Assembly (NCBI GenBank): GCA_028290305.1
Contig: JAQGKC010000006.1
Coordinates: forward strand, 1 to 34,235
Direction: 5' to 3'
Length of the DNA: 34,235 nt
Source of the DNA: Bradyrhizobium sp.
Lineage (GTDB): Bacteria > Pseudomonadota > Alphaproteobacteria > Rhizobiales > Xanthobacteraceae
Within the stretch, counting starts at the first letter, position 1. Every line of letters starts with the position of its first letter. Below, piece by piece: positions 9,752 through 17,470 of the stretch. The translations under genes and the position numbers were made by a program. The notes below the pieces were generated by a model, which saw nothing but the letters and a program-made list of their open reading frames with translations, had not been told where the DNA came from and did not search any database.

Positions 9752-10415
9752 ACGAACTACGAAGGATGACGAGAAGCCGCGCCGCCGCCGTGGCGCTGAA
9801 GCCATTGCGATCGAAGCGGATGCCGAGCGCGGCCTGGCGATGCGCATCTTGCTTCACAGTCCGAAAGACACGGTTGCCGGCCTGCTGGCATTTGCCGCCG
9901 TCTGCGCCATCATCGCCAACGCGCTATTCCTGCAGGCGGGACGCCACCCGTCGCCGATGTTCGGCTCGGTTGTCACGATGCCGGTGGCGGGATTGCCGGC
10001 CGCCAGCCCGTTGCCGCGTCCACGCCCGGTGGAGATCGTGACAAAACCAGCGGATATACCTTTACCTGAACCAAAGCCGGCTGAGCCGAAAGCGGCGGAC
10101 CCGCTGGGCAATCTTGTCAAGGCGACCAATACACCGCCTGCGGCGGCGCCCAATGTTCCGCGACCGCCCGTGGCGATCCCGGTTTCTTCCCACAACGATG
10201 CCGTTGCGAGTTCGGGCTCGCGCCACGTGGCGGCAGTGCAGCGCGCGCTCACGGAATATGGCTACGGCCAGTTGAAGCCGACCGGCACCATCGGCACCGA
10301 CACCCAGGCCGCGATCCAGAAATTCGAGCGCGAGCACAAGATGCCCGTGACCGGGCAGATGTCCGATCGCCTGGTGCGCGACCTGACCGCGATGATTGGC
10401 CACCCGATCGACTAG
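9744..10415 (+). CDS. Membrane-anchored peptidoglycan-binding domain protein
   Basis: A 223-residue protein: Arg/Glu-rich cytoplasmic N-terminus (1-41), one transmembrane helix (about 42-64), a Pro/Ala/Lys-rich periplasmic linker (about 75-155), and a C-terminal PG_binding_1 fold (about 158-223). The last part carries AAVQRALTEYGYGQLKPTG and TQAAIQKFEREHKMPVTG, the typical repeat core. It is expected to span from the inner membrane into the wall. It starts with GTG at 9744 inside the last codons of the kinase gene, so the two are almost certainly co-translated. This pairing links the kinase to envelope or division functions (inference). Confidence 0.88.
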   Translation: MPRRTTKDDEKPRRRRGAEAIAIEADAERGLAMRILLHSPKDTVAGLLAFAAVCAIIANALFLQAGRHPSPMFGSVVTMPVAGLPAASPLPRPRPVEIVTKPADIPLPEPKPAEPKAADPLGNLVKATNTPPAAAPNVPRPPVAIPVSSHNDAVASSGSRHVAAVQRALTEYGYGQLKPTGTIGTDTQAAIQKFEREHKMPVTGQMSDRLVRDLTAMIGHPID

Positions 10416-10448
10416 CCTCGACTCCGGCGCTGGCCTATCGTCAATCCC

Positions 10449-10793
10449 ATGCGATTGAAATCCAGCATATGGGTGGCCGCTTATTTGCGCCGCTGCCAGA
10501 CCGAGGGAATTTTCGGCGCGGTGCGCCGGCGCGGCGCGGAAGAGGCCGGCGCGGTATTCGTCAAGGTGGCGCTGCTCGACGGCAATGCCATGCTGTACGG
10601 GCCGGCGCCGCAGACCGTCTATGACGACAGCCGGCCGGTCGAGCGCATTTTCGTGCCGACATCGGCGCAGCCGGTGCCGGAAGTGTCGGTGGAAGAACGT
10701 CTGGTCAAGGAAATCCGGTTTGACCCGGATGCCTGGATCGTCGAGACCGAGGACCGGGCAGGACGGCATTTTCTCGATCTCGCGCGGACCTAG
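10449..10793 (+). CDS. DUF1491 family protein
   Basis: A 114-residue cytosolic protein matching the DUF1491 pattern: an N-terminal RLKSSIWVAAYLRRC, the central AVFVKVALLDGNAMLYGPAP, and a C-terminal EERLVKEIRFDPDAWIVETEDR. The family is alphaproteobacterial and of unknown function. It begins at ATG 10449, 33 bp after the peptidoglycan-binding gene, so it probably belongs to the same transcript, although no strong Shine-Dalgarno sequence is seen. It converges on the DUF2336 gene with a 32-bp gap and no obvious terminator. Confidence 0.88.
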   Translation: MRLKSSIWVAAYLRRCQTEGIFGAVRRRGAEEAGAVFVKVALLDGNAMLYGPAPQTVYDDSRPVERIFVPTSAQPVPEVSVEERLVKEIRFDPDAWIVETEDRAGRHFLDLART

Positions 10794-10825
10794 CGCGTAT
10801 TCCGCAAAAGTGAATCCGCAATGCT

Positions 10826-11806
10826 TTAACGGTCCGAACCCTGCGAACCGCTGCGCGGCACGACGCCAGCGCCCGGCAGTTGCGCGGCAGGGCGGGTTTG
10901 GGCGGACGCCGAGCGCGCGCGGCCACGTTCGTCGTCATAAAGCCCGGGGCGGTATTTGGCGCGGGTAACCGCCATGGTCGAACCGCGCCATGCGGCCAGC
11001 ATGATCAGCGCGGATCGCTCGCTCAACCGGTCGTACAGGCGCGACAACCGGTAGACATTGTTCACCGAGGAGCCGAATTCGGGATTGAGAAACAGCAATA
11101 CCCGCTGAAAGACGGCGCTCGGCATGTCCAGCGCCCTTGCCGCGCAAGCCAGCGGTTCGCCGCCGGGATCGTTGACCACCTGGGCCGCAATCCGCGCCGG
11201 CAAGATCAAGGCCTCGCCGAGTTCGAGCGTGAAGTTTTCGACATCGGCGGCGAACGCGGCCATTTCCAGCGTTTCGATGGCGCGCGCCGCGCGTGCGGCA
11301 GGAATTCGCGCGGAGCCCTTTAAAGGTGTCTCCGCAAGATTGTGCAGGATAAGCGCTCGCTCGCTGGCGCTGGCGCCGAAGAACATGTCGCTGATCTCGG
11401 CGGCGTCCTTCGGCTGCATCGACAGATTCGATGCCATCCGCAATTGCGCCTCGCTCAGTGCCTTGACCGGCGCCGCCGCTGACGGCTGGGCCGGAATCTC
11501 GGGAGCGACCGGTACGCGTTGACCAGGGCTTAAGCGGTTCAGCCCGAGCTGTTTCAATATCGCATGCGGCGTGCCCGGATAGATCGCAAGCCGCGCCCGA
11601 ACGGCTGCGCGCGTCGCGTCGTCAACCTGATCGATCAGACGGGAGGTCAGCTCGACAAACTGCCGTACCTCGTCGTCGCTGTGCGTGTTGGCCTGAACGT
11701 AGAGATCGGTCAGCACCCGCAGCAACGTGGGTCTGATATCGACGCCCTCTCGGCGGGAGAGCGTCATCAACCCGTCGAAGCCCGGAAATAATGGAGGTGC
11801 GATCAT
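10826..11806 (-). CDS. DUF2336 family protein
   Basis: About 326 residues from ATG 11806. The N-terminal domain (about 15-100) has LTDLYVQANTHSDDEVRQFVELTSRLIDQVDDATRAAVRARL (quoted in parts: LTDLYVQ, EVRQFVELTSRLID, VDDATRAAVRARL), the DUF2336 hallmark. The remainder is helical, HEAT-like in look, with no transmembrane segment. Function is unknown; the family is common in alphaproteobacteria. The frame extends to a TTG at 11821, but neither start has a clear Shine-Dalgarno sequence. A perfect TTAA-N7-TTAA box lies about 50 bp upstream, so CtrA control is plausible. Confidence 0.85.
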   Translation of the reverse strand: MIAPPLFPGFDGLMTLSRREGVDIRPTLLRVLTDLYVQANTHSDDEVRQFVELTSRLIDQVDDATRAAVRARLAIYPGTPHAILKQLGLNRLSPGQRVPVAPEIPAQPSAAAPVKALSEAQLRMASNLSMQPKDAAEISDMFFGASASERALILHNLAETPLKGSARIPAARAARAIETLEMAAFAADVENFTLELGEALILPARIAAQVVNDPGGEPLACAARALDMPSAVFQRVLLFLNPEFGSSVNNVYRLSRLYDRLSERSALIMLAAWRGSTMAVTRAKYRPGLYDDERGRARSASAQTRPAAQLPGAGVVPRSGSQGSDR

Positions 11807-11856
11807 GTCTGGCGTACGCAACTGAGTAATACTCGCGCCAGTTTATGGCCGTTGCT

Positions 11857-11871
11857 TTAACAGCTCGTTAA
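11857..11871. promoter_or_regulatory. CtrA-type box TTAA-N7-TTAA (proximal to DUF2336)
   Basis: TTAA (11857-11860), CAGCTCG, TTAA (11868-11871): exact match to the binding motif of the cell-cycle regulator CtrA. It is placed about 50 bp ahead of the minus-strand DUF2336 start. Confidence 0.6.
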
Positions 11872-11969
11872 GGAAAACAATCCGTGAAAGTTTCCGTCGT
11901 ATTTGCAGGCTTTTGTGCCCATCACGGCCCGCGGTTTGGCACGGCATCAATCGGTTCAGCGGCCGCAAA

Positions 11970-11984
11970 TTAAGATGCCGTTAA
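11970..11984. promoter_or_regulatory. CtrA-type box TTAA-N7-TTAAC (proximal to small protein operon)
   Basis: TTAA (11970-11973), GATGCCG, TTAA (11981-11984) followed by C: a full match to the extended CtrA consensus. It lies 73 bp upstream of the plus-strand gene at 12058, in the same divergent region as the other box. Confidence 0.6.
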
Positions 11985-12057
11985 CCACGTCCTGTTCTTA
12001 ATGACGGCCTGTCGCCGGGCCAAATCATGTCAGAGCGGCGACCGGAGAGAGCTTAAC

Positions 12058-12249
12058 ATGGGCACGATCATTGAATTTCCGGCGGATGCGGCTTCGCGGC
12101 GGCCGGGATCAACCATGGATGGCGCTCCGCGCGAAGGCACCGTCCTGATCCTTCCCGTCGTCCGCATCGAACGCGAAGTCGATGAAACCAGCGGTGGCCG
12201 CGGACCGGAACAAGGAACCGCGCCGGGCCGCCGTCGCCGTCGGCGCTGA
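12058..12249 (+). CDS. Small conserved-looking protein of unknown function (63 aa)
   Basis: ATG 12058 follows GGAGAG at 12044-12049 with good spacing, so the start is well supported although the frame is open further upstream. The product starts MGTIIEFPADAASRR, continues with GTVLILPVVRIEREVDE, and ends in a strongly basic GRRRRRR tail. No signal peptide or membrane segment. I recognise this type of peptide from bradyrhizobial genomes without a known role. The lipoprotein gene starts 17 bp downstream, implying an operon behind the CtrA box at 11970. Confidence 0.7.
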   Translation: MGTIIEFPADAASRRPGSTMDGAPREGTVLILPVVRIEREVDETSGGRGPEQGTAPGRRRRRR

Positions 12250-12266
12250 TACCAGGACATTTCGAT

Positions 12267-13046
12267 ATGCCGGAGACGTGTTTTCCGATCCGGACAAGAC
12301 AGCGGATCCTGATCTCATCGCCATTGCTGACCCTGGTCCTGGTGAGCGTGACGCTTGCGGGCTGCAGCGGCGGCGATTTCGGCCGCACCCGTCAGGATTT
12401 TCTCAACGACGACATGCATGGCTGGATTGGCCGCGAGGCGACGGGAAGCGTTGGCCTCGCTTCATCGCAATTCCAGCTCACCGACTATGAGAGGCAGCTT
12501 CGCGATCTCGCCTATCCACTGATCGAGCCGCCGCATTCGCGGCCGGCCTGGAAGAGCGTGTTCGGCGATTACAAGCCGCTTCCTTCGCCATGGCGGCAGA
12601 AGGCGGTGTTCGACCGCACCGCCTATGGACGCGAGTTGATCGACGAACCGCACCGTTCGCATTCGTCGCGCTATGCGCAACTGACCGACGATGTGCGCGA
12701 CGACATCACGCGGTTCGAACCGTTCTTCGCCACCGCCATCCACGTGCTCGATCTCGACAGGAAGCGCAACGCCAGTCTCGCGCATGTATCGGAATTGTCG
12801 CCGCGCGAGCGCGCTGACGCGGTCGCCCGCATGGAAGAGAACACCCTGATCGCGCAGTGGGTGCAGCAATGCCTCGAGCAGAGAATCTCGTCTTATCGTT
12901 GGGCACTGGAGCGGCTGGTGATCCAGGCGCCGGATAACATGGCGGCCGACGCCGATCGGTTGATCAACGAACTCGCTGCGCAAACGGCGAATCCACCGGT
13001 CGCGGCGCGGCCCGTGATCGGACATGCGCTGAGCGTGCGCGGCTAG
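12267..13046 (+). CDS. Lipoprotein of unknown function
   Basis: A 259-residue protein with a signal peptide (RILISSPLLTLVLVSVTLAGC) and a lipobox LAGC, giving a lipidated Cys33. The mature part is about 227 residues, rich in charged helices: a segment around TDDVRDDITRFEPFF, and a C-terminal helical part with MEENTLIAQWVQQCLEQRISSYRWALERLVIQ. I do not recognise the family. Asp at +2 is absent (Ser follows Cys), so outer-membrane sorting would be expected by the E. coli rule, which may not apply here. AGGA at 12254 serves as Shine-Dalgarno. Second gene of the operon begun at 12058. Confidence 0.82.
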   Translation: MPETCFPIRTRQRILISSPLLTLVLVSVTLAGCSGGDFGRTRQDFLNDDMHGWIGREATGSVGLASSQFQLTDYERQLRDLAYPLIEPPHSRPAWKSVFGDYKPLPSPWRQKAVFDRTAYGRELIDEPHRSHSSRYAQLTDDVRDDITRFEPFFATAIHVLDLDRKRNASLAHVSELSPRERADAVARMEENTLIAQWVQQCLEQRISSYRWALERLVIQAPDNMAADADRLINELAAQTANPPVAARPVIGHALSVRG

Positions 13047-13080
13047 TCTACTCGTGCTGCTGGCTAACTAACGTGAGTAA

Positions 13081-13106
13081 AAGGCCGCAGATTTCTCCAC
13101 GGCCTT
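13081..13106 (-). terminator. Hairpin terminator, mainly for the minus-strand gene
   Basis: Arms AAGGCCG (13081-13087) and CGGCCTT (13100-13106). Read on the minus strand the stem is followed directly by a T run, just past the stop at 13126. On the plus strand a T6 tract follows at 13115-13120, so it may also end the lipoprotein operon. Confidence 0.7.
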
Positions 13107-13125
13107 CTCATTGCTTTTTTGCTAG

Positions 13126-13449
13126 TTACCAGCGGTCGTTTCCGACGCCTACCCCTACGCTCACACCAGGAGCGCTAAAGCCGACACCGGCGCGTGGCTC
13201 GTCATAGTACCCGCGGCGCTCTATGTAACGCTCGCGGGGAGCATAGTCATAGGAGTCACGTTCACGGATGATGACGCGGCGTTCACCGCGCTCACGCCAG
13301 CAACGGCCGTTTTCATTGCAGACCATGCGGACGTTTTCGATATTGCTGTCCGGCAGGGCAACGATGCCGTTCGACAGCGGGGTGGCGTAGGCAGCGGTAG
13401 CGAACACTGCACTTGCGCCTACTGCGAGAGAGATTGCGAGCTTCTTCAT
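13126..13449 (-). CDS. Small secreted protein of unknown function
   Basis: A 107-residue protein starting at ATG 13449 with a very good Shine-Dalgarno sequence (GGAGGAAAC); the longer frame to 13611 is not used. Signal peptide MKKLAISLAVGASAVFATAAYA is cleaved after Ala22. The mature protein has C44 and C50 in RMVCNENGRCW, an Arg/Tyr/Glu-rich middle (residues about 55-85) and a Gly/Val-rich tail (GVGFSAPGVSVGVGVG). Such small periplasmic proteins are numerous in bradyrhizobia; no function is known. An EcfG-like promoter lies about 32-56 bp upstream. Confidence 0.85.
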   Translation of the reverse strand: MKKLAISLAVGASAVFATAAYATPLSNGIVALPDSNIENVRMVCNENGRCWRERGERRVIIRERDSYDYAPRERYIERRGYYDEPRAGVGFSAPGVSVGVGVGNDRW

Positions 13450-13480
13450 AGTTTCCTCCGGAAGTGTTTGTTCGGAAGGT

Positions 13481-13505
13481 AACAACCTCGTTGCCGAGTC
13501 GTTCC
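13481..13505 (-). promoter_or_regulatory. Candidate EcfG-type promoter (GGAAC-N16-TGTT)
   Basis: On the minus strand GGAAC (13505-13501) is followed after 16 nt by TGTT (13484-13481); consensus is GGAAC-N16/17-cGTT, so one mismatch. The position suits a transcript starting near 13474 for the secreted protein at 13449. Confidence 0.4.
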
Positions 13506-13609
13506 GGGAACTTTCGGCATTGGTGCGTGCAGCGGAGAGGAACATGGTTTGAACCCCGGCACCGAGGTCGCCGGTGCTCTTGTCGGTGCAAGAAAATGAG
13601 GAAACGTCC

Positions 13610-13900
13610 ATGAAGAAAATCTATCTCGTTCTGTTTCTGGCGCAGCACTTCTGGCCGTAGCCAGCTTCGCAAATGCACAAGGGAGCTGGAACAAGTGCAG
13701 GCTCGAGCGGCATGGCTTCCAAGCAATGCTGGGATGTGAGCACCAACGTGATTCGCGATAGGAATCAAAACCAGTGCCGGCGGAACGTTACCGGGAAATA
13801 CCAGCAGCACGGTCGGCTCGACCTCTTCGCGCTCTGCTACTTCCGGTTCAGGTACGGTTCCAGCGGCAGTGCTTCGGCACGCCCGGTCAGAATACGCGCA
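13610..13900 (+). pseudogene. Frameshifted small secreted-protein gene
   Basis: A good Shine-Dalgarno sequence (GAGGAAA) precedes ATG 13610, but the frame stops after 16 codons at 13658. Reading MKKIYLVLF in frame, then shifting near 13634, gives SGAALLAVASFANAQ, completing a signal peptide. Shifting back near 13681 gives AGTSAGSSGMASKQCWDVST and NVIRDRNQNQ. A third shift near 13772 gives a Ser/Thr/Gly-rich tail (TSSTVGSTSSRSATSGSGT). Together these resemble small secreted Ser/Gly-rich proteins of bradyrhizobia. At least three indels are needed, so this is a decayed gene or, less likely, a stretch of sequencing error. The right end is approximate. Confidence 0.65.
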
Positions 13901-13938
13901 AGCTCTGGGGATTGTCAGAAGAAGCGATCGCGTTTCGA

Positions 13939-14526
13939 TCAGCGCTTGGCTCGCGGCGGCTCCGCCTGTTTCGCCGGCGGCTCGGTTTGTACCTTGCAGC
14001 TCGATGCGGCGAGAGAAGCCTGGGCCTGCGCCATCAGGCCCGGCTCCGGCGCCAGTGCTTTCAACACGATCAATCCGGTTGCGGTGGGGGAATCGATGAT
14101 CAAGCGGTCGGCCGCGGTGACGTCCTCGTCTTCCGGCAAATCGGCGTGCTGGTCTTCGGTCATGAGATCGAGCTCGATCACCTTGCGTCCGGCCGAGCGG
14201 TCGTTGATGGCGTAATAGGCGACATCGTTGCGTGTGTAGAACGACACCGAGGTATAGGCCTGGCTGACGGGGACCGCGAGTTTGATCGGCCCGCCGCCCA
14301 GATCATAGCGGCAGATCGCAATCGCGAACGCCGGATCCATGAACGGCATCGTTGTGTTGTTCGGATCCGCCAGCGGAAGAGCGGTGACGGCGTTGAGCTT
14401 GGTCATCGGCGTGAGACGCGAATATGCATCCTGGGTCGCAATGCGCGGCAGCGCCAGAACGCTGACGAGGTGCACGACGCCGCCCAGCAGCACGCCCGCG
14501 ATAATCGTGAACAGCAGCCGGATCAC
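13939..14526 (-). CDS. DUF1254-type membrane-anchored protein
   Basis: A 195-residue protein beginning at GTG 14526, which overlaps the upstream TGA stop (GTGA), a coupling arrangement. One N-terminal transmembrane segment (VIRLLFTIIAGVLLGGVVHLVSVLAL), then a soluble domain with NAVTALPLADPNNTTMPFMDP and AYTSVSFYTRNDVAYYAINDRSAG split across two parts, matching DUF1254. DUF1254 and DUF1214 proteins usually occur together; no biochemical role is established. Last gene of the PBP operon. A longer in-frame extension to 14652 would lie wholly inside the preceding gene and is rejected. Confidence 0.85.
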   Translation of the reverse strand: MIRLLFTIIAGVLLGGVVHLVSVLALPRIATQDAYSRLTPMTKLNAVTALPLADPNNTTMPFMDPAFAIAICRYDLGGGPIKLAVPVSQAYTSVSFYTRNDVAYYAINDRSAGRKVIELDLMTEDQHADLPEDEDVTAADRLIIDSPTATGLIVLKALAPEPGLMAQAQASLAASSCKVQTEPPAKQAEPPRAKR

Positions 14527-15101
14527 GGGCACCCCATCGTCGCAATGGAAGGCATCGGCGCGTCGCGCTGCGTCCGCGTCGCCACGCCGACAGGCGTATC
14601 GTAAAGCCGAAGCATCAGCGCGTAACGCTCGATTCCGCCAGTGGGGAGCCAATTTCCCGCGCGCGAACGCGACGCGATCCGCACCTCGAACGCGCCGTCC
14701 GCTCCGCGGATGATCTCCTGGCTGGTGAAGCCGTAACGTTGCAGCGAATTCGCGACCAGGCGTCCTTTCGAATCATAAAGCGTCAACGTCCAGAACCGTG
14801 CCGCGGGAGTGACGCCGCTGACGACCACATCGCACCGGCCGTCGAGCGGCCGTTTGCGGTCGTCCGTCGTCGCCGAGAATGCCACGCCGTCACCGGTGCC
14901 GATCGGCAGCTCGCCGCTGCGGGCAATGGAGGCGCGTGAATACGGATCGACATCGGCGGTGCCGGTCTTGGGACGGGCAGTCCAGACGCCGATCGTGAGC
15001 GTGCCGAGATCGGTGCCGCGCGTCGCCGTCACCCACGTCGCGCCGAGGCCGACGACAGTGGCGAGGATCAGCGCCAGCAAGGTGATGAATATCAGCCGCA
15101 C
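14523..15101 (-). CDS. DUF1214-type membrane-anchored protein
   Basis: A 192-residue protein with an N-terminal transmembrane helix (residues 2-25) and a DUF1214 domain: DPYSRASIARSGELPIGTGDGVAF, FWTLTLYDSKGRLVANSLQRYG split around residue 110, and NWLPTGG near 155. It starts at GTG 15101, only 2 bp after the stop of the PBP gene, and its own stop overlaps the DUF1254 start. The tight packing implies one transcript and perhaps an envelope role for the pair (inference from context). Confidence 0.87.
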   Translation of the reverse strand: MRLIFITLLALILATVVGLGATWVTATRGTDLGTLTIGVWTARPKTGTADVDPYSRASIARSGELPIGTGDGVAFSATTDDRKRPLDGRCDVVVSGVTPAARFWTLTLYDSKGRLVANSLQRYGFTSQEIIRGADGAFEVRIASRSRAGNWLPTGGIERYALMLRLYDTPVGVATRTQRDAPMPSIATMGCP

Positions 15102-15103
15102 GG

Positions 15104-17392
15104 TTAGTTCTTGCGCGGCGAAGGCGCAGCCACGCCGTCCGGCGCTACCGCCGCAAAACTATCCGGGAATGCGACGGAGGTGGAGGACAGCGGCTTGACG
15201 GGCGTCGTCGCATCGTTGGACGAGGTTTTGCCTGCGGTCTTGCCGGCGTCGTCGAGTTCCTTTTCGACGCGCACCAGAATGTCGGCGCCGCGCTTGGTCA
15301 GGATCGGCGGCGGTCCCGGCTTGATGTCCGGGGCCTTCGGAGCGCCGTTGGCGGCTACAGTCGCAGCGGCAGCGGGAGTAGGCAGTTTTTGGCCCGCGCC
15401 GATACCGGCGATCTCCTTGATCTCGATGCCCTGATGGGCCACGACCATGATGTCATGCCAGGTCTGCGCCGGCAGCGCGCCGCCGGTCATGCGGTTGGTC
15501 GGCGAGTAATCGTCATTGCCATACCAGACCGCGCAGGTGAAGTTGCCGGTATATCCGACGAACCAGGCGTCGCGATACGCGTTGGTGGTGCCGGTCTTGC
15601 CGGCGGTCGGAATGCCGTCGAGCGCGGCGCGCCGCGCGGTGCCTTCGCTGACGACGTGGCTCATCATCCCCGCCATGTCGGCGGCGACCGATGCCGGTAT
15701 GGCCTGAAGCGGTTTCTTGCCGTCGCGGTCGAAACGCCAGACCAGATCTCCGGCGCCGGTGCGCACTTCCAGCACCGCATGCGGCGTGACCGATTTGCCC
15801 TTGTTGGGGAAGGTCGCATAGGCCACGGCATGTTCAAGGATGGTGACTTCGTCGGCGCCGATCGGCAGCGACGGTGTATCCGGCAGCGGCGCCGTGATGC
15901 CGAAACGGCGCGCCACCTCCACGATCTTGGCGCGACCGGCCTTGGCCGGATTCGGCGTCTTGCCGCCGAGCGCGATCGACAGTTTCACCGGAACCACGTT
16001 GATGGAGCGGGTGATCGCCTGCGTCAGCGTCACCGCGCCGGAATAGGAGTGGCCGTAGTTCTGCGGACACCAGTTGCCGATGCAGACCGGGCCGTCGACC
16101 ACGATGGAGGTCGGCTTGAATCCATTGAGCAGCGCGGTTGTGTAGACATACGGCTTGAACGACGAGCCGGGTTGCCGGTAGGCGTCCACGGCGCGGTTGA
16201 ACTGGCTGGCGCCATAGTCGCGTCCGCCGACCATGGCGCGCACGCCGCCGTCGAGATCGGCGACGACGGTGGCGGCCTGGGTCGCGTGATAGTCGCGGCC
16301 GAACTGGCGCAGCTGGTTCTCGATGGCGTCTTCCGCGGCGCGCTGCACGTTCATGTCGATCGCGGTGCGGACCACGAAGACGCGCTCGTTGTAGGATTTC
16401 GGAAACGTATCGACCAGCTTGCGCATCTCGTCGAATGCCCAGTCGAGATAATAGTTCGGCGATGCCTCGTCGCGGCGATCGACCGCGGTGGCTGGATTGC
16501 GCCGCGCGCCGAACACCTGGCCTTCGGTCATGAAGCCGGCATCGACGAGGTTGTCGAGGACCTGGTTGGCGCGGGCGCGGGCGGCGGGCAGGTTGATGTG
16601 CGGCGCGTATTTGGTCGGGGCCTTGAACAGCCCCGCGAGCATCGCGGCTTCCGCGAGATTGACGTCGCGCGCCGACTTGTTGAAATAGAAATGCGCGGCG
16701 CCGTCGACGCCGAACGTGCCGCCGCCCATATAAGCGCGGTCGAGATAGAGTTTCAGAATTTCATTCTTGGTGAGCCGCGTCTCCAGCCAGATTGCGAGAA
16801 ACGCCTCGTTCACCTTGCGCTCGATGGTGCGCTCATTGCTCAAAAACAGGTTCTTCGCGAGTTGCTGCGTGATCGACGAGCCGCCCTGTCGAACGCCGCC
16901 GGCCTGCGCATTGGTCAACAGCGCGCGAAACGTGCCGGCGACATCGATGCCGAAATGGTCGTAGAAGCGGCGGTCCTCGGTGGCGAGCGTTGCCTTGATC
17001 AGATTGTCCGGAAAATCCTCGAGCGGAATCGAGTCGTTGTGCTTGATGCCGCGGCTGCCGATCGGATTGCCGTAGCGATCGAGGAACGTCACCGCGAGAT
17101 CGGATTTTTTCAGCCAGTCGTCGTCGGCGGTTTCGCGAAAGGCCGGCACCGCCAGCGCCAGCATCAGGATCAGGCCGCCAAGCCCGATGGTTGCGGCTTC
17201 GGACAACGGTTCGATGAACACCCAGCGTTTCCACCGGCCGACATAAAAACGGTCCATGAACGTCGAGTAGCGCTCGTAGAGTTCGCGTGCGCCGACGGCG
17301 GAAGAGAACAGCGTTGAATCGATGCGCGCGTCGAAATCCAGCAGCCAGTGCCGGATTTTTGTCTTCCATTCCGTTGGCACGATCTTGCGCAC
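15104..17392 (-). CDS. Class A penicillin-binding protein, PBP1A family
   Basis: A 762-residue bifunctional enzyme that polymerises glycan strands and crosslinks peptides in the periplasm. Order: about 65 cytoplasmic residues, one transmembrane helix (about 68-86), GT51 domain with catalytic E139 in TLATEDRRFYDHFG and GGSSITQQLAKNL (170-182), then the transpeptidase with nucleophile S410 in RQPGSSFKPY, SIN (463-465) and KTGTT (599-603). A Pro/Ala-rich tail closes the protein. All catalytic motifs are intact. The start is GTG 17392 with AAGG upstream. Head of a three-gene operon with DUF1214 and DUF1254. Confidence 0.95.
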   Translation of the reverse strand: MRKIVPTEWKTKIRHWLLDFDARIDSTLFSSAVGARELYERYSTFMDRFYVGRWKRWVFIEPLSEAATIGLGGLILMLALAVPAFRETADDDWLKKSDLAVTFLDRYGNPIGSRGIKHNDSIPLEDFPDNLIKATLATEDRRFYDHFGIDVAGTFRALLTNAQAGGVRQGGSSITQQLAKNLFLSNERTIERKVNEAFLAIWLETRLTKNEILKLYLDRAYMGGGTFGVDGAAHFYFNKSARDVNLAEAAMLAGLFKAPTKYAPHINLPAARARANQVLDNLVDAGFMTEGQVFGARRNPATAVDRRDEASPNYYLDWAFDEMRKLVDTFPKSYNERVFVVRTAIDMNVQRAAEDAIENQLRQFGRDYHATQAATVVADLDGGVRAMVGGRDYGASQFNRAVDAYRQPGSSFKPYVYTTALLNGFKPTSIVVDGPVCIGNWCPQNYGHSYSGAVTLTQAITRSINVVPVKLSIALGGKTPNPAKAGRAKIVEVARRFGITAPLPDTPSLPIGADEVTILEHAVAYATFPNKGKSVTPHAVLEVRTGAGDLVWRFDRDGKKPLQAIPASVAADMAGMMSHVVSEGTARRAALDGIPTAGKTGTTNAYRDAWFVGYTGNFTCAVWYGNDDYSPTNRMTGGALPAQTWHDIMVVAHQGIEIKEIAGIGAGQKLPTPAAAATVAANGAPKAPDIKPGPPPILTKRGADILVRVEKELDDAGKTAGKTSSNDATTPVKPLSSTSVAFPDSFAAVAPDGVAAPSPRKN

Positions 17393-17470
17393 CGGGGACC
17401 TTGGTCAGTTCGAAGCGCTCAAGCACCCGGCCGGGCACCGTTGAGCGTCTTGCGGGAATGTTGCGGCAAA

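Noticed and set aside
11938..11955. TTGGCACGG resembling a sigma-54 -24 element
   Set aside because: No TTGC -12 element follows at the required spacing; the next bases read GCATCAATC.
13506..13530. GGAAC on the plus strand upstream of the frameshifted gene
   Set aside because: No GTT at 16-17 nt spacing.
13450..13611. Long N-terminal extension of the secreted protein at 13126-13449
   Set aside because: The extension would bury a clean signal peptide and a near-ideal Shine-Dalgarno sequence at 13449.
14527..14652. N-terminal extension of the DUF1254 gene
   Set aside because: It lies fully inside the DUF1214 coding region; GTG 14526 in a GTGA overlap is the natural start.
15389..17317. Long plus-strand open frame of 642 codons opposite the PBP gene
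   Set aside because: It is antisense to a gene with all catalytic motifs; composition is Arg/Asp/Val-rich, as expected for a shadow frame in high-GC DNA.
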